A stretch of 64,000 nucleotides of DNA from contig NZ_JAMGBG010000001.1 of the NCBI RefSeq assembly GCF_023516595.1, forward strand, positions 496,001-560,000, given 5' to 3'. Below, one piece after another: positions 9,045 to 16,806 of this stretch. The first letter of the stretch is position 1. Each line of letters opens with the position of its first letter. Source of the stretch: Streptomyces neyagawaensis (lineage in GTDB: Bacteria > Actinomycetota > Actinomycetes > Streptomycetales > Streptomycetaceae). The notes under the pieces are model-generated. The model was given only the letters and a program-made list of their open reading frames with translations. It had not been told where the DNA came from and searched no databases. The translations under genes and the position numbers were made by a program.

Positions 9045-10019
9045 TCAGTGCGTGGTCGTGTCGGGTAAGCGGCCCCGGAAGGCACGCCGATAGGCATTGG
9101 GGGTGGTGTTGAGGGAGCGCACGAACTGGTACCGGAGGGCCGCCGCGTTGGCGAAGCCCGTCCGTGCCGCGACCATCTCCATGGTGTCGTCGGTGTTCTC
9201 CAGCAGCCGCTGGGCGCTCAGCACCCGCTGGGCCAGCAGCCAGCGGTAGGGGGTGGTCCCCGTCTCCATCCGGAAGCGGCGGGCGAACGTGCGCGGCGAC
9301 ATGCAGGCCCGCGCCGACAGCTGCTCGACGCTGATCTCCTGGTCCAGGTGCCGCTCGGCCCAGGCCAGGACCTCGCGCACACCGTCCTCCCCGACGTGCG
9401 CGACCGGTCGTTCGATGTACTGGGCCTGGCCGCCCTCCCGGTGCGGGGGCACCACCATGCGCCGGGCGATGGCGTTGGCGACGTCGCTGCCCTGGATCTT
9501 GCGCACCAGGTGGAGGCAGGCGTCGATGCCCGCGGACGTGCCGGCGGAGGTGAGGATCGGGTCCTCGTCGACATAGAGGACGCCCGGTTCGACCTGGGCC
9601 TTGGGGTAGCGCTCGGTGAGCGCGGCGGCGTACCGCCAATGGGTCGTGCAGCGCCGTCCGTCGAGCAGTCCCGCGGCGCCCAGGACGAAAGCGCCCACAC
9701 AGACGCTCACGACCCGGGCGCCGCGGGCCACCGCCTGCCGCAGTGCCTCCAGAAGAGCGGGCGGGAAGTCCCTGGTGTGGAAGTCGTCCCCCACCGGGAT
9801 GGCGATGAGATCGGCTTCCTCCAGCCGGTCGAGCCCGTAGGGCGTGCTGATGGTGAACCCGGGCACCGCCCGCACCGACGAGGCTTCCGCGGCGACGAGA
9901 GCGAAGTCGTACGCGGGCAGCCCCTCCTCGCTGCGGTCGATCCCGAATACTTCGCACACGACACCGAGTTCGAATGGATGGACGTTGTCGAGCAGGACCG
10001 CGGCTACGTTCTTCAGCAT
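9045..10019 (-). CDS. GlxA family transcriptional regulator (DJ-1/PfpI domain + AraC-type HTH)
   Basis: The protein is 324 aa from the ATG at 10019 (MLKNVAAVLLDNVHPFELGV). The N-terminal 170 residues form a DJ-1/PfpI-like domain, including VVSVCVGAFVLGAAGLLDGRRCTTHWRY and the family motif LTSAGTSAGIDACLHL. The C-terminal part is an AraC/XylS DNA-binding domain (ISVEQLSARACMSPRTFARRF, then TPYRWLLAQRVLSAQRLLE). No good Shine-Dalgarno is visible. A TGGCAGTAAT element 12-21 bases upstream of the start also occurs before the MFS gene at 13946, a possible shared site. It probably controls the asd-kinase operon it heads; the signal is unknown. Confidence 0.88.
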   Translation of the reverse strand: MLKNVAAVLLDNVHPFELGVVCEVFGIDRSEEGLPAYDFALVAAEASSVRAVPGFTISTPYGLDRLEEADLIAIPVGDDFHTRDFPPALLEALRQAVARGARVVSVCVGAFVLGAAGLLDGRRCTTHWRYAAALTERYPKAQVEPGVLYVDEDPILTSAGTSAGIDACLHLVRKIQGSDVANAIARRMVVPPHREGGQAQYIERPVAHVGEDGVREVLAWAERHLDQEISVEQLSARACMSPRTFARRFRMETGTTPYRWLLAQRVLSAQRLLENTDDTMEMVAARTGFANAAALRYQFVRSLNTTPNAYRRAFRGRLPDTTTH

Positions 10020-10123
10020 GGGAACCAATGTGGCAGTAATGCGTGGTCTTCTGACAGTCCCTGCGCTGTCGCCTGGCCGGATCGGCCCGCATACTCTCGG
10101 CATGGGCCCTGGAGCGATGGGAG

Positions 10124-10630
10124 TCACTCACTCGCGTTCATGGGCGGAGGCGCATCGTCGAAGGGCTCACCAATGGAGACGATCCCACTGCGGATTCCCA
10201 TTACCACGGCCTGTGTGCGATCGGATGCGCCGACCTTCGTGAACACGGCGGACAAGTGGTTCTTCACCGTCTTCTCCGATATTCCGAGTGCTTTGGCCAC
10301 GCGACGATTCGAATTTCCCCGGGAGATGAGCACCAGGATCTCGCGCTCACGGGCCGTCAGCAGGTCGAGCGAGGTCCGGGCCGCGAGGACCTCCTCGGAA
10401 CGCGACGGTTCGACGGCGGTCCGGCGGCCGCCGTCGGCGTCGGCGTCGGCCCGTAAGTCCTCGATCACCTGCTCCTGGGCTTCCAGAGCACCTTGCGCCT
10501 CGTCCAGCGCCTTGTGCACGTTGGCGACGACCTCGGCCAGTGCCGCCACGGGCTGCGCCGGCGCCCCGCACAACACGCAGCACCGTCGGGCTCTCGACTC
10601 GGTGGCGGGCTCTCGCACAACACGTGACAT
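10124..10630 (-). CDS. small LuxR-family transcriptional regulator
   Basis: The protein is 168 aa. The N-terminus has a cysteine cluster RRCCVLCGA (C17, C18, C21) that could bind metal. It is followed by a heptad-rich segment (about residues 28-64, VAALAEVVANVHKALDEAQGAL), likely a coiled coil, and a canonical LuxR/NarL helix-turn-helix (LTAREREILVLISRGNSNRRVAKALGISEKTVKNHLSAVF, about 90-129). There is no receiver domain. The ATG at 10630 has GGAGGGAG seven bases upstream; an overlapping out-of-frame ATG lies at 10634. A half-conserved copy of the cluster palindrome sits about 46 bases upstream of the start codon, consistent with autoregulation and with this protein being the cluster's pathway-specific regulator. 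Confidence 0.88.
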   Translation of the reverse strand: MSRVVREPATESRARRCCVLCGAPAQPVAALAEVVANVHKALDEAQGALEAQEQVIEDLRADADADGGRRTAVEPSRSEEVLAARTSLDLLTAREREILVLISRGNSNRRVAKALGISEKTVKNHLSAVFTKVGASDRTQAVVMGIRSGIVSIGEPFDDAPPPMNASE

Positions 10631-10675
10631 TCATGAACTCCCTCCATCGATATGAATGAAATGAGACGCGCTTCT

Positions 10676-10697
10676 CCATAGGATTCGGGGGCTGCGG
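10676..10697 (-). promoter_or_regulatory. putative LuxR-regulator site before its own gene
   Basis: Left half CCATAGGATT matches the half-site of the perfect palindromes near 13.8 kb; the right half is poorly conserved. About 20 bases downstream on the minus strand lies a -10-like TCATAT. This is weaker than the other copies and is reported because the spacing to the luxR start fits a promoter. Confidence 0.4.
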
Positions 10698-10717
10698 GGG
10701 TGAGTTCGGGCACCGGG

Positions 10718-12175
10718 TCAGGAAGAAAGCTGCGCGTGGATCGCCACCGTCTTGCAACGCGTGTATTCGCGCAATGCCTCCAGGCCTTTCTCCACTCCGA
10801 TTCCCGATCGCCGGTAGCCGCCGAACGGCAACTCGACTCCACCGGCCGCGCTGTAGTTGTTGACGAACACCTGCCCCACCCGCAGACGCTGGGCGAGCCA
10901 GTGGGCCGTCGTCACGTCCGACGTCCAGATTCCGGCGGCCAGTCCGTAGGTGGTGTGTTCCGCGAGGGCGACCGCCTCGTCCAGCGTGTCGAAGACCGAG
11001 ACGCACAGGACGGGTCCGAATATCTCCTCGTTGAAGACCCGGTGGTCCGGGGTCACCCGGTCGAGGATGGTGGGTTCCACGTAGAAGCCCTCGTCGTACA
11101 GGTCCCCGCGTGGTACTCCCCCGCCGACGACGACCTCGGTGGTGCGCCGGCCGTCGGCGAGATGTCCGAGCACTCTGTCGCGCTGGCGGTCGGAGATGAG
11201 CGGGCCGAGGTCGGGATCGTCGATCCCCGGCCCGATGCGCAGGGAGCGGAACTCCTCGGCGAGGGCGGCGACCAACTCGTCGTGCACGGAGCGGTGGACG
11301 AGCAGCCTGCTGCCGGCCGAGCAGTTCTGTCCGGCGTGCTCGGTGATCGACTCCACGATCTGCGGCACCGCGCGTGCGACATCGAAGTCGGGCAGGACCA
11401 GGTGCGGCGACTTGCCGCCGAGTTCCAGAGTGACCGGCACGATGTTCCGCGCAGCCGCGGCCATCACTGCCTCGCCGACCTCCCGCGAGCCGGTGAAGGC
11501 GAGGCGGTCCACATCGGGGTGGGCGGCGAGCGCGGCGCCCGCTTCCTCCCCGAGGCCCGGTACGACGTTGAGGGCCCCGGGCGGAAGTCCCGCCTGTTCG
11601 ACGATGTCGGCGAGGCGCAGCGAGGTCAGCGGCGCGTCCTCGGCCGGTTTGAGGACGCAGCAGTTCCCGGCGGCGAGGGCGGGGGCCACGGTCCTTGCGG
11701 CGATCTGCAGCGGATAGTTCCACGGGATGATGTGGCCGCACACGCCGTAGGGTTCGCGCAGGGTGAAGGCCAGTCGGCCCGGCTGCTGCTGGATCGTGTC
11801 CCCGCCCAGGGCTTCGACGGCGTTGGCGTAGAAGTCGAAGTAGCGGGCGGCGATGTCGGCGTCCACGCGGGCCTGGCCGAGTGGCTTGCCGGTGTCGAGG
11901 GTCTCCAGCCGTGCCAGATCCTCGCGTTCGGCGCGCAGCCCGTCGGCGATGCGGTGGCAGATCCGCGAGCGCTCGACCGGCGTCGTGAAGCGCCAGACCG
12001 TCTCGTACGTGTGCCGGGCCGCCTGCACGGCCGACTGGACCTCGGCCGCGCCGCAGCGGGCGACTCGTGCGAAGGGGCGGGCGTTCGACGGATCGAGGAC
12101 GTCGATCCACCGCGTGGTGGGAACCTGCTTTCCCGCGATGACAGCCGTGTATTCCGGTATTACTGCTTCACTCAC
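10718..12175 (-). CDS. NAD(P)-dependent aldehyde dehydrogenase
   Basis: The enzyme (485 aa from the GTG at 12175) oxidises an aldehyde to a carboxylic acid. All family motifs are present: IIPWNYPLQIA (cofactor fold), GSREVGEAV, the general base E251 in LELGGKSPHLV, the catalytic nucleophile C285 in GQNCSAGSR, and EEIFGPVL. The closest general type is the betaine/aminobutyraldehyde or succinate-semialdehyde group, but specificity cannot be fixed by eye. An ATG at 12214 is an alternative start. Just before the chosen GTG an AAGGAG is followed by a three-codon ORF (ATG CAC CCG TGA) whose stop overlaps the GTG. It follows the iron-ADH gene by about 73 bases, so the pair likely oxidises an alcohol to an acid through the aldehyde. 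Confidence 0.85.
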   Translation of the reverse strand: MSEAVIPEYTAVIAGKQVPTTRWIDVLDPSNARPFARVARCGAAEVQSAVQAARHTYETVWRFTTPVERSRICHRIADGLRAEREDLARLETLDTGKPLGQARVDADIAARYFDFYANAVEALGGDTIQQQPGRLAFTLREPYGVCGHIIPWNYPLQIAARTVAPALAAGNCCVLKPAEDAPLTSLRLADIVEQAGLPPGALNVVPGLGEEAGAALAAHPDVDRLAFTGSREVGEAVMAAAARNIVPVTLELGGKSPHLVLPDFDVARAVPQIVESITEHAGQNCSAGSRLLVHRSVHDELVAALAEEFRSLRIGPGIDDPDLGPLISDRQRDRVLGHLADGRRTTEVVVGGGVPRGDLYDEGFYVEPTILDRVTPDHRVFNEEIFGPVLCVSVFDTLDEAVALAEHTTYGLAAGIWTSDVTTAHWLAQRLRVGQVFVNNYSAAGGVELPFGGYRRSGIGVEKGLEALREYTRCKTVAIHAQLSS

Positions 12176-12248
12176 GGGTGCATCCAGCTCCTTGGCCTGG
12201 GGGGATGGCCGCATTGCTTCATGGTCGGACGGCCGGACGGTCGGAAGG

Positions 12249-13556
12249 TCAGGCGGCCATCGAACCGGCGATGATCCTCTTGAGATCGCGTGGGGCGACG
12301 TCGCGGGGGCAACAGACCAGCAGCCGCTGCTGTTTGAGCGCGCCCTCGACGAGGTCGGGAAGGTCCTTCGTGGAGTAGCCGAAGTCCGACAGTCCGGCGG
12401 GCCCTCCGGTGTCCGCGACGATGCTGAGCAGGGTCGTCGGCAGCACGTCCGCGCCGTTGGCCTCGGTCACGCCGGCGAGGTTGGCCCCGAGCAGTTCGGC
12501 GGCCCGCAGATGGCGTTCGGGGGAGGTCGGGTACGTGAACTCGAAGGCCGCCGCGGCGGTGGAGACGACCGCCGCTCCGTGGGGCACCATGGCGTGGTCG
12601 ACCTGGTATCCGTCCGGTCGGTGGTCGCGGACCAGCCCGGCTATGGGGTACGCGCAGGCATGCGGGATGTGGGTTCCGGCGTTGCCGAACCCCATCCCCG
12701 CGAAGCTCGCCGCCCGACTCATCCCCGTCCGGGCCTCCAGGTCGTCCGGGTTGAGGACGGCGCGCCTCAGGTAGCGGCCGACCAGTTCCAGCGCCTGCTC
12801 CGCCCAGACGTCGCTGATCGGATTGGCGCCGATGTACAGCGGCCGGTCCCCGGGGGTGGGGTAGGGCGGGCGCCGGTCGTAGGCGCGGGCCGTGTACGAC
12901 TCGCAGGCGTGGGTCAGGACGTCGTAGCCCGAGGACGCGGTGACCGCCGGCGGCAGGGTCAGCGTGTTGACCGGGTCGACCAGTGCGAGGGAGGGCAGCA
13001 GCCGCAGGTCACTGATCCCGGTCTTCACGTTCAGACCCGTGACGCCAAGGGCGACCATGGCGGTGCACTCGCTGCCGCTGCCGGCTGTGGTGGGGACCGC
13101 CACCAGTGGCTTGAGCGGGCCGGGGATCGGGGATCCGGCGCCGATGGGTGCGTTCAGGTAGTCGCGGACCGGGCGGCCGGGATGGGTGAGCAGCAGGTTC
13201 AGCATCTTGGCGGTGTCGATGGAACTGCCGCCGCCGAGACCGACGTAACCGTCCACCTGGAGGGACCGCAGTTCACGGGCCGCTTCGGCGCAGCTCTCGT
13301 CGGTGGGTTCCACCCGGGCGCGGTCGAACACCGCGACCGAGATCCCCTCCTGTTCGATCTGTTTGGCGACACGGGCGGGCAGACCGAGTTCGGCCAGAAT
13401 GGGATCGGTCACCAGCAGCACAGATGAGATGCCGGCTTTCCGCAGTTCATGGCCGATCTCCCGGGTGGCACCGACACCGAATTTCATCGGTGGTGCCTGC
13501 CAGCTGATTATTCGTTCCCGCTCTGGACCATTTCCGCCATACGCATACGACTCCAC
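12249..13556 (-). CDS. iron-containing alcohol dehydrogenase, hydroxyacid-oxoacid transhydrogenase (ADHFE1)-like
   Basis: The protein is 435 aa from a GTG preceded by GGGGGTGG. It resembles the HOT/ADHFE1 branch of iron ADHs rather than ordinary alcohol dehydrogenases: the run RVEPTDESC, GGGSSIDTAKM, YLNAPIG, PLKPLVAVPTTAGSGSE, ASSGYDVLTHACESYTARAY, ANPISDVWAEQALELV, NPDDLEARTGMSRA and FGNAGTHIPHACAYPIAGLV follows the eukaryotic family closely. Metal-ligand residues are visible as D and H in GYDVLTHA, H in HIPHA and H in DHAMVPHG. HOT enzymes transfer hydride between 4-hydroxybutyrate and 2-oxoglutarate. Here a C4 or related hydroxyacid could be the substrate, with the next gene oxidising the aldehyde. 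The regulatory region upstream carries two palindromic operators. Confidence 0.87.
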   Translation of the reverse strand: MESYAYGGNGPERERIISWQAPPMKFGVGATREIGHELRKAGISSVLLVTDPILAELGLPARVAKQIEQEGISVAVFDRARVEPTDESCAEAARELRSLQVDGYVGLGGGSSIDTAKMLNLLLTHPGRPVRDYLNAPIGAGSPIPGPLKPLVAVPTTAGSGSECTAMVALGVTGLNVKTGISDLRLLPSLALVDPVNTLTLPPAVTASSGYDVLTHACESYTARAYDRRPPYPTPGDRPLYIGANPISDVWAEQALELVGRYLRRAVLNPDDLEARTGMSRAASFAGMGFGNAGTHIPHACAYPIAGLVRDHRPDGYQVDHAMVPHGAAVVSTAAAAFEFTYPTSPERHLRAAELLGANLAGVTEANGADVLPTTLLSIVADTGGPAGLSDFGYSTKDLPDLVEGALKQQRLLVCCPRDVAPRDLKRIIAGSMAA

Positions 13557-13595
13557 AGTCCACCCCCGTCTTCAGATCGATCTCGGTGGCTTCGA

Positions 13596-13613
13596 TCGCG
13601 AAACTTTTCGCGA
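13596..13613. promoter_or_regulatory. perfect 18-bp palindrome in the leader of the iron-ADH gene
   Basis: TCGCGAAA and TTTCGCGA flank a 2-base centre, 40 bases upstream of the GTG start at 13556, with a further half copy TCGCGAAG at about 13630. It could be an operator for a second regulator or an mRNA stem-loop. Nothing identifies the binder. Confidence 0.4.
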
Positions 13614-13710
13614 ACACGAAACAGTTGTCGCGAAGGATGACGCACGGTCAGATGATGTGGCCGCTCGGCACGGTGATGTCGCCGTTCACGCGGAATTTCG
13701 ACCGGGTGAG

Positions 13711-13842
13711 GGCCACACTAGTCAGTCGATTTCGCTGCTGCCATAGGACCAGGGTCCCATGGCCCTGTCGATCGGTGGCCACACTAGCCAGTAGGTTTCG
13801 GCCCCGCCATAGGTCCGAAGTCCTATGGCCGGATCGGTCAGC
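13711..13842 (-). promoter_or_regulatory. tandem-duplicated promoter region with two palindromic operators
   Basis: Two copies of a 66-bp block (13711-13776 and 13777-13842) share GGCCACACTAG-CAGT, TTTCG and a 22-bp palindrome. The palindromes are 13741-13762 (CCATAGGACC, AG, GGTCCCATGG) and 13807-13828 (CCATAGGTCC, GA, AGTCCTATGG). Read on the minus strand, each palindrome is followed 20 bases later by TAGTGT, a plausible -10 element driving the iron-ADH gene. Similar sites before luxR and before the M29-like operon suggest one regulator, most simply the LuxR protein. The remainder of the 13557-14017 gap holds a 10-bp palindrome CCAGTACTGG at about 13852 and the leader of the MFS gene. Confidence 0.65.
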
Positions 13843-14017
13843 ACCTTTGAGCCAGTACTGGTGAAATTCCTGCTCCGGCAGGACGGCAACCGGTCGCGCA
13901 CCCTGTTTTCACCGCCCTCGCCGATCAGGAACGGTACGGCTGCGATGGCAGTAATTCGATGGTGATCGTCAGTGCGGGCCCTGTTGCCGTGCCGACCGGT
14001 TCCGCACAGTGAGACGC

Positions 14018-15385
14018 ATGGCACAGGACAACGCGACGAGAGCGTCGGACGGGGCGGTCAAGCAGCACGCGGGGGTACGGCAGGTCTGGCGCGAGTCCCC
14101 CACGGCGGTGAAGTCCCTGCTGGCCGGCACCATGATCATTCGCCTGGGCGGGTTCGTACAGGTCTTCATGGTGCTGTATCTGACCGAACGCGGGTTCTCC
14201 GACGGCCAGGCGGGTGCGGCGCTCGGCGTGTACGGCGCGGGAGCCGTCCTGGGGACGCTCGTCGGAGGCTGGATGTCCGACCGGCTCGGCCCGCGGCTGA
14301 CGATCGTGAGCACCCTGCTGGGCTCGGCCGCGCTCCTCCCCTGCGTCCTCTACCTGGACAATTACTGGGCCATCCTCGTGGTCATCGCCATCAGCGGCGC
14401 GGCGAGCCTGGCCTACCAGCCCGCGTCCACCAGCATGATCAGCCTTCTCACGCCGGTCGAACGCCACGTGATGATCTTCGCCATGGGGCGGTTGGCGATC
14501 AATCTGGGCACGACGGCCGCGCCCTTGCTGGGCGCGGCGCTCGTCAAGGTCTCCTGGGACTTCCTGTTCTGGGGCGAGGCGCTTGCCGTGGTGGTCTTCT
14601 CCGCCGTGGCCGCGGTCACCCTGCCGCACCGCATGACGGCGGACACGGCGGACACGACAAAAACGGAGGACGGCGGGGCGGCGGCCGGCGCCACGGGCGC
14701 CGACGGGAAGGCGGCGGCGCCGAAGGCCTCGTATCTGGCGGTACTGACCGACCGCCGCTATCTGATGTTCCTGCTGGCGATGTTCGTGAGCTCGGTGATC
14801 TACATCCAGCACATCTCGGCCCTGCCGCTGGCCGTGAAACACCTGGGTATGGGAATCGAGGTCTACGCGGCGATGATCGCGCTGAACGGTCTTCTCGTGA
14901 TCACGTGCGAACTCCTCGTCGCCAAGGTGGTGCAGCGCTGGCAGATCCGGACGGCCGTGATCATCGGGGTGCTGCTGACCGGCGTCGGCATGAGCCTCTA
15001 CGCCCTGCCGCTGGGGCTGGCCGCACTGGTGATCGCCACCCTCGTCTGGTCCCTCGGCGAAATCATCGGCTATCCGTCGCTGTTCTTCGCCTATCCCGCA
15101 CAAGCGGGCCCGCCCGCACTCCGAGGACGTTATCTCGGCGCGTCGAACGCGTTGTACGGACTCGGCAGTGCCGTCGGCCCGTTCATCGGAGTGATGATCT
15201 GGAATCGCTACGAGGAAGGCCTGTGGCTCGGCTGCGGTGTGGTGGGTCTGCTCGCCGCGGCGGCCGCGTGGGCCGGTGTGCGCCCACCCCTGGCCACGGA
15301 GAAGAACGAGGACCGCACCGAGAACGAGGTGAAAGGGATCGGCGATTCCGGAACAGCCGACGCGGAGATCCGGACAGGAACCTAG
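14018..15385 (+). CDS. MFS transporter, likely product exporter
   Basis: The protein is about 455 aa with twelve hydrophobic segments in two groups of six, separated by a hydrophilic loop (residues about 205-240, DTTKTEDGGAAAGATGADGK). The MFS motif between helices 2 and 3 reads GGWMSDRLGPRLTIV. The ATG at 14018 has only a weak AGTGAG; an in-frame GTG at 14009 is possible. It lies 98 bases before the ATP-grasp ligase gene on the same strand, the arrangement expected for export of an amide-linked small peptide (compare BacE beside BacD in bacilysin synthesis). Substrate is inferred from context only. Confidence 0.86.
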   Translation: MAQDNATRASDGAVKQHAGVRQVWRESPTAVKSLLAGTMIIRLGGFVQVFMVLYLTERGFSDGQAGAALGVYGAGAVLGTLVGGWMSDRLGPRLTIVSTLLGSAALLPCVLYLDNYWAILVVIAISGAASLAYQPASTSMISLLTPVERHVMIFAMGRLAINLGTTAAPLLGAALVKVSWDFLFWGEALAVVVFSAVAAVTLPHRMTADTADTTKTEDGGAAAGATGADGKAAAPKASYLAVLTDRRYLMFLLAMFVSSVIYIQHISALPLAVKHLGMGIEVYAAMIALNGLLVITCELLVAKVVQRWQIRTAVIIGVLLTGVGMSLYALPLGLAALVIATLVWSLGEIIGYPSLFFAYPAQAGPPALRGRYLGASNALYGLGSAVGPFIGVMIWNRYEEGLWLGCGVVGLLAAAAAWAGVRPPLATEKNEDRTENEVKGIGDSGTADAEIRTGT

Positions 15386-15483
15386 GACGGCTCCGCAGGA
15401 GGGCGGGAACCTACTGCGGAGCCACAGGAGCGGAACGGCGATCGCGCAAGCATCGGGAAATTCGCAGAAGGGGAAGCAATTAG

Positions 15484-16728
15484 ATGCAACGCCATGTAAT
15501 CCTGGTCGATCCCTATTCCGAGGCCGCCGAGTTCGCCAACGCCTTCCGGGCGCGGGGGGTCGCGTCGGTGGCCGTCCTGAGCACACCGGCACCCCTCAAG
15601 TCCTACTTGCACGGCTGGAAGCCGGAGTCCTTCAGCGCGACCCATTTCCATGACGGCGACTTCGCGAAGCTGGTGGAAACCGTGCGCGGCTATGACCCCG
15701 TCGCCGTCATCCCCGGCAACGAGCACGCGGTCAGGCTCGTGGACGCCCTCGTCGAGGAACTGTTCCCCGGCACGGGCAACGTGCCCGAACTCTCCGCCGC
15801 CCGCCGCGACAAGTGGCCCATGGCCCAGGCCGTGGCGAACGCGGGCATCCCCCATCTGCGGACGTTCGCCGCCGCGACCGAGGAGGAAGCGGCCGACTGG
15901 CTTCGGGAGACCGGCCTGGAGGGGCGGGCGCTGGTGCTCAAGCCCCGGTGCAGCGGCGGCACGGACGGCGTGCACAAGGTGGAGGCGGGCGAGGACTGGC
16001 GGCCTTCGTTCAGGCGGCTGCTGGGCTCGGTCAACATGTTCGACCTGACCAACGACAGCATCCTCGTCCAGGAGTTCGCGTCGGGAACCGAGTTCGTCGT
16101 CGACACCTACTCCGTCGACGGGGAACTGGGGCTGGTGGCGGTGGTCCGGTACAGCAAGTCGGCCCGCGGCGCCCGCATCGGGGTCTACGACGCCGAGGAC
16201 TACCTCCTTCCCGAGGACCCGCTGGTCAAGGTGCTGGAGGCGTACACGCGCCAGGTCGCCGAGGCCGTCGGCATTCGAACGGGGTGCACCCACACCGAGA
16301 TCATGCTGACGGACCAGGGGCCCCGTCTGATCGAGATCGCGGCGCGCCTCGACGGCGGCTGTGCGCAGCAGGCCGCGCGGCTCGCGACGGGGGACTCCCA
16401 GATCGACCGCACCGTGCGGCACCATTTGGACTCGGCGTTCAGCCCCGGCTACGAGATCGTGCAGCCCACCCGGGTGGCCTGGCTCTCCGCGGCGAACAGC
16501 GGGATCATGCGCAACGCGGAGGTCCTGGACTCGATGCGGGACCTCGCCTCGTTCCAGAAGCTGGGCTGCCGCTACCCGAACGGCTCCCGGGTCCCGAAGA
16601 CGGAGGACCTGTTCACCACGCTCGGCTGGGTCCTGCTCTCCACTCCCGACCAGGACGTCCTCGACGAGGACACCCAGCGGGTGCGTGAGATCGAGGCCAA
16701 GGTGGAGATCGAGCCGCTCGACCCGTAG
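15484..16728 (+). CDS. ATP-grasp domain ligase (L-amino-acid ligase-like)
   Basis: The protein is 414 aa. The N-terminal pre-ATP-grasp domain (VILVDPYSEAAEFANAFRARG, DPVAVIPGNEHAVRLVDAL) is followed by the ATP-grasp core. This includes the lysine-containing strand LVLKPRCSGGTDGVHKV, VQEFASGTEFVVDTYSVDG, and the metal-binding C-terminal motif CTHTEIMLTDQGPRLIEIAARLDGG. Such enzymes join a carboxylate to an amine using ATP through an acyl phosphate. Members include the dipeptide ligase BacD, and related ATP-grasp ligases extend ribosomal peptides in pheganomycin-type pathways. It follows the exporter gene and ends at a strong bidirectional terminator. Its substrates are unknown; an aspartate-semialdehyde-derived amino acid is a reasonable guess. 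Confidence 0.88.
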   Translation: MQRHVILVDPYSEAAEFANAFRARGVASVAVLSTPAPLKSYLHGWKPESFSATHFHDGDFAKLVETVRGYDPVAVIPGNEHAVRLVDALVEELFPGTGNVPELSAARRDKWPMAQAVANAGIPHLRTFAAATEEEAADWLRETGLEGRALVLKPRCSGGTDGVHKVEAGEDWRPSFRRLLGSVNMFDLTNDSILVQEFASGTEFVVDTYSVDGELGLVAVVRYSKSARGARIGVYDAEDYLLPEDPLVKVLEAYTRQVAEAVGIRTGCTHTEIMLTDQGPRLIEIAARLDGGCAQQAARLATGDSQIDRTVRHHLDSAFSPGYEIVQPTRVAWLSAANSGIMRNAEVLDSMRDLASFQKLGCRYPNGSRVPKTEDLFTTLGWVLLSTPDQDVLDEDTQRVREIEAKVEIEPLDP

Positions 16729-16740
16729 GGCACCGCCGAA

Positions 16741-16787
16741 ACGCCGAACCTCCCGCAGTCGTCGGCGGACTGCGGGAGGTTCGGCGT
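16741..16787. terminator. bidirectional terminator
   Basis: A perfect 20-bp stem (16741-16760 with 16768-16787) with a 7-base loop lies between the convergent ATP-grasp and M14-like genes. Confidence 0.9.
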
Positions 16788-16806
16788 AGCCGCGGTGCTC
16801 GACGCG

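Noticed and set aside
13860..14008. Small gene in the MFS leader
   Set aside because: No frame with a ribosome site and codon bias; the minus-strand frame 13722-14024 runs through the operators and is not coding-like.
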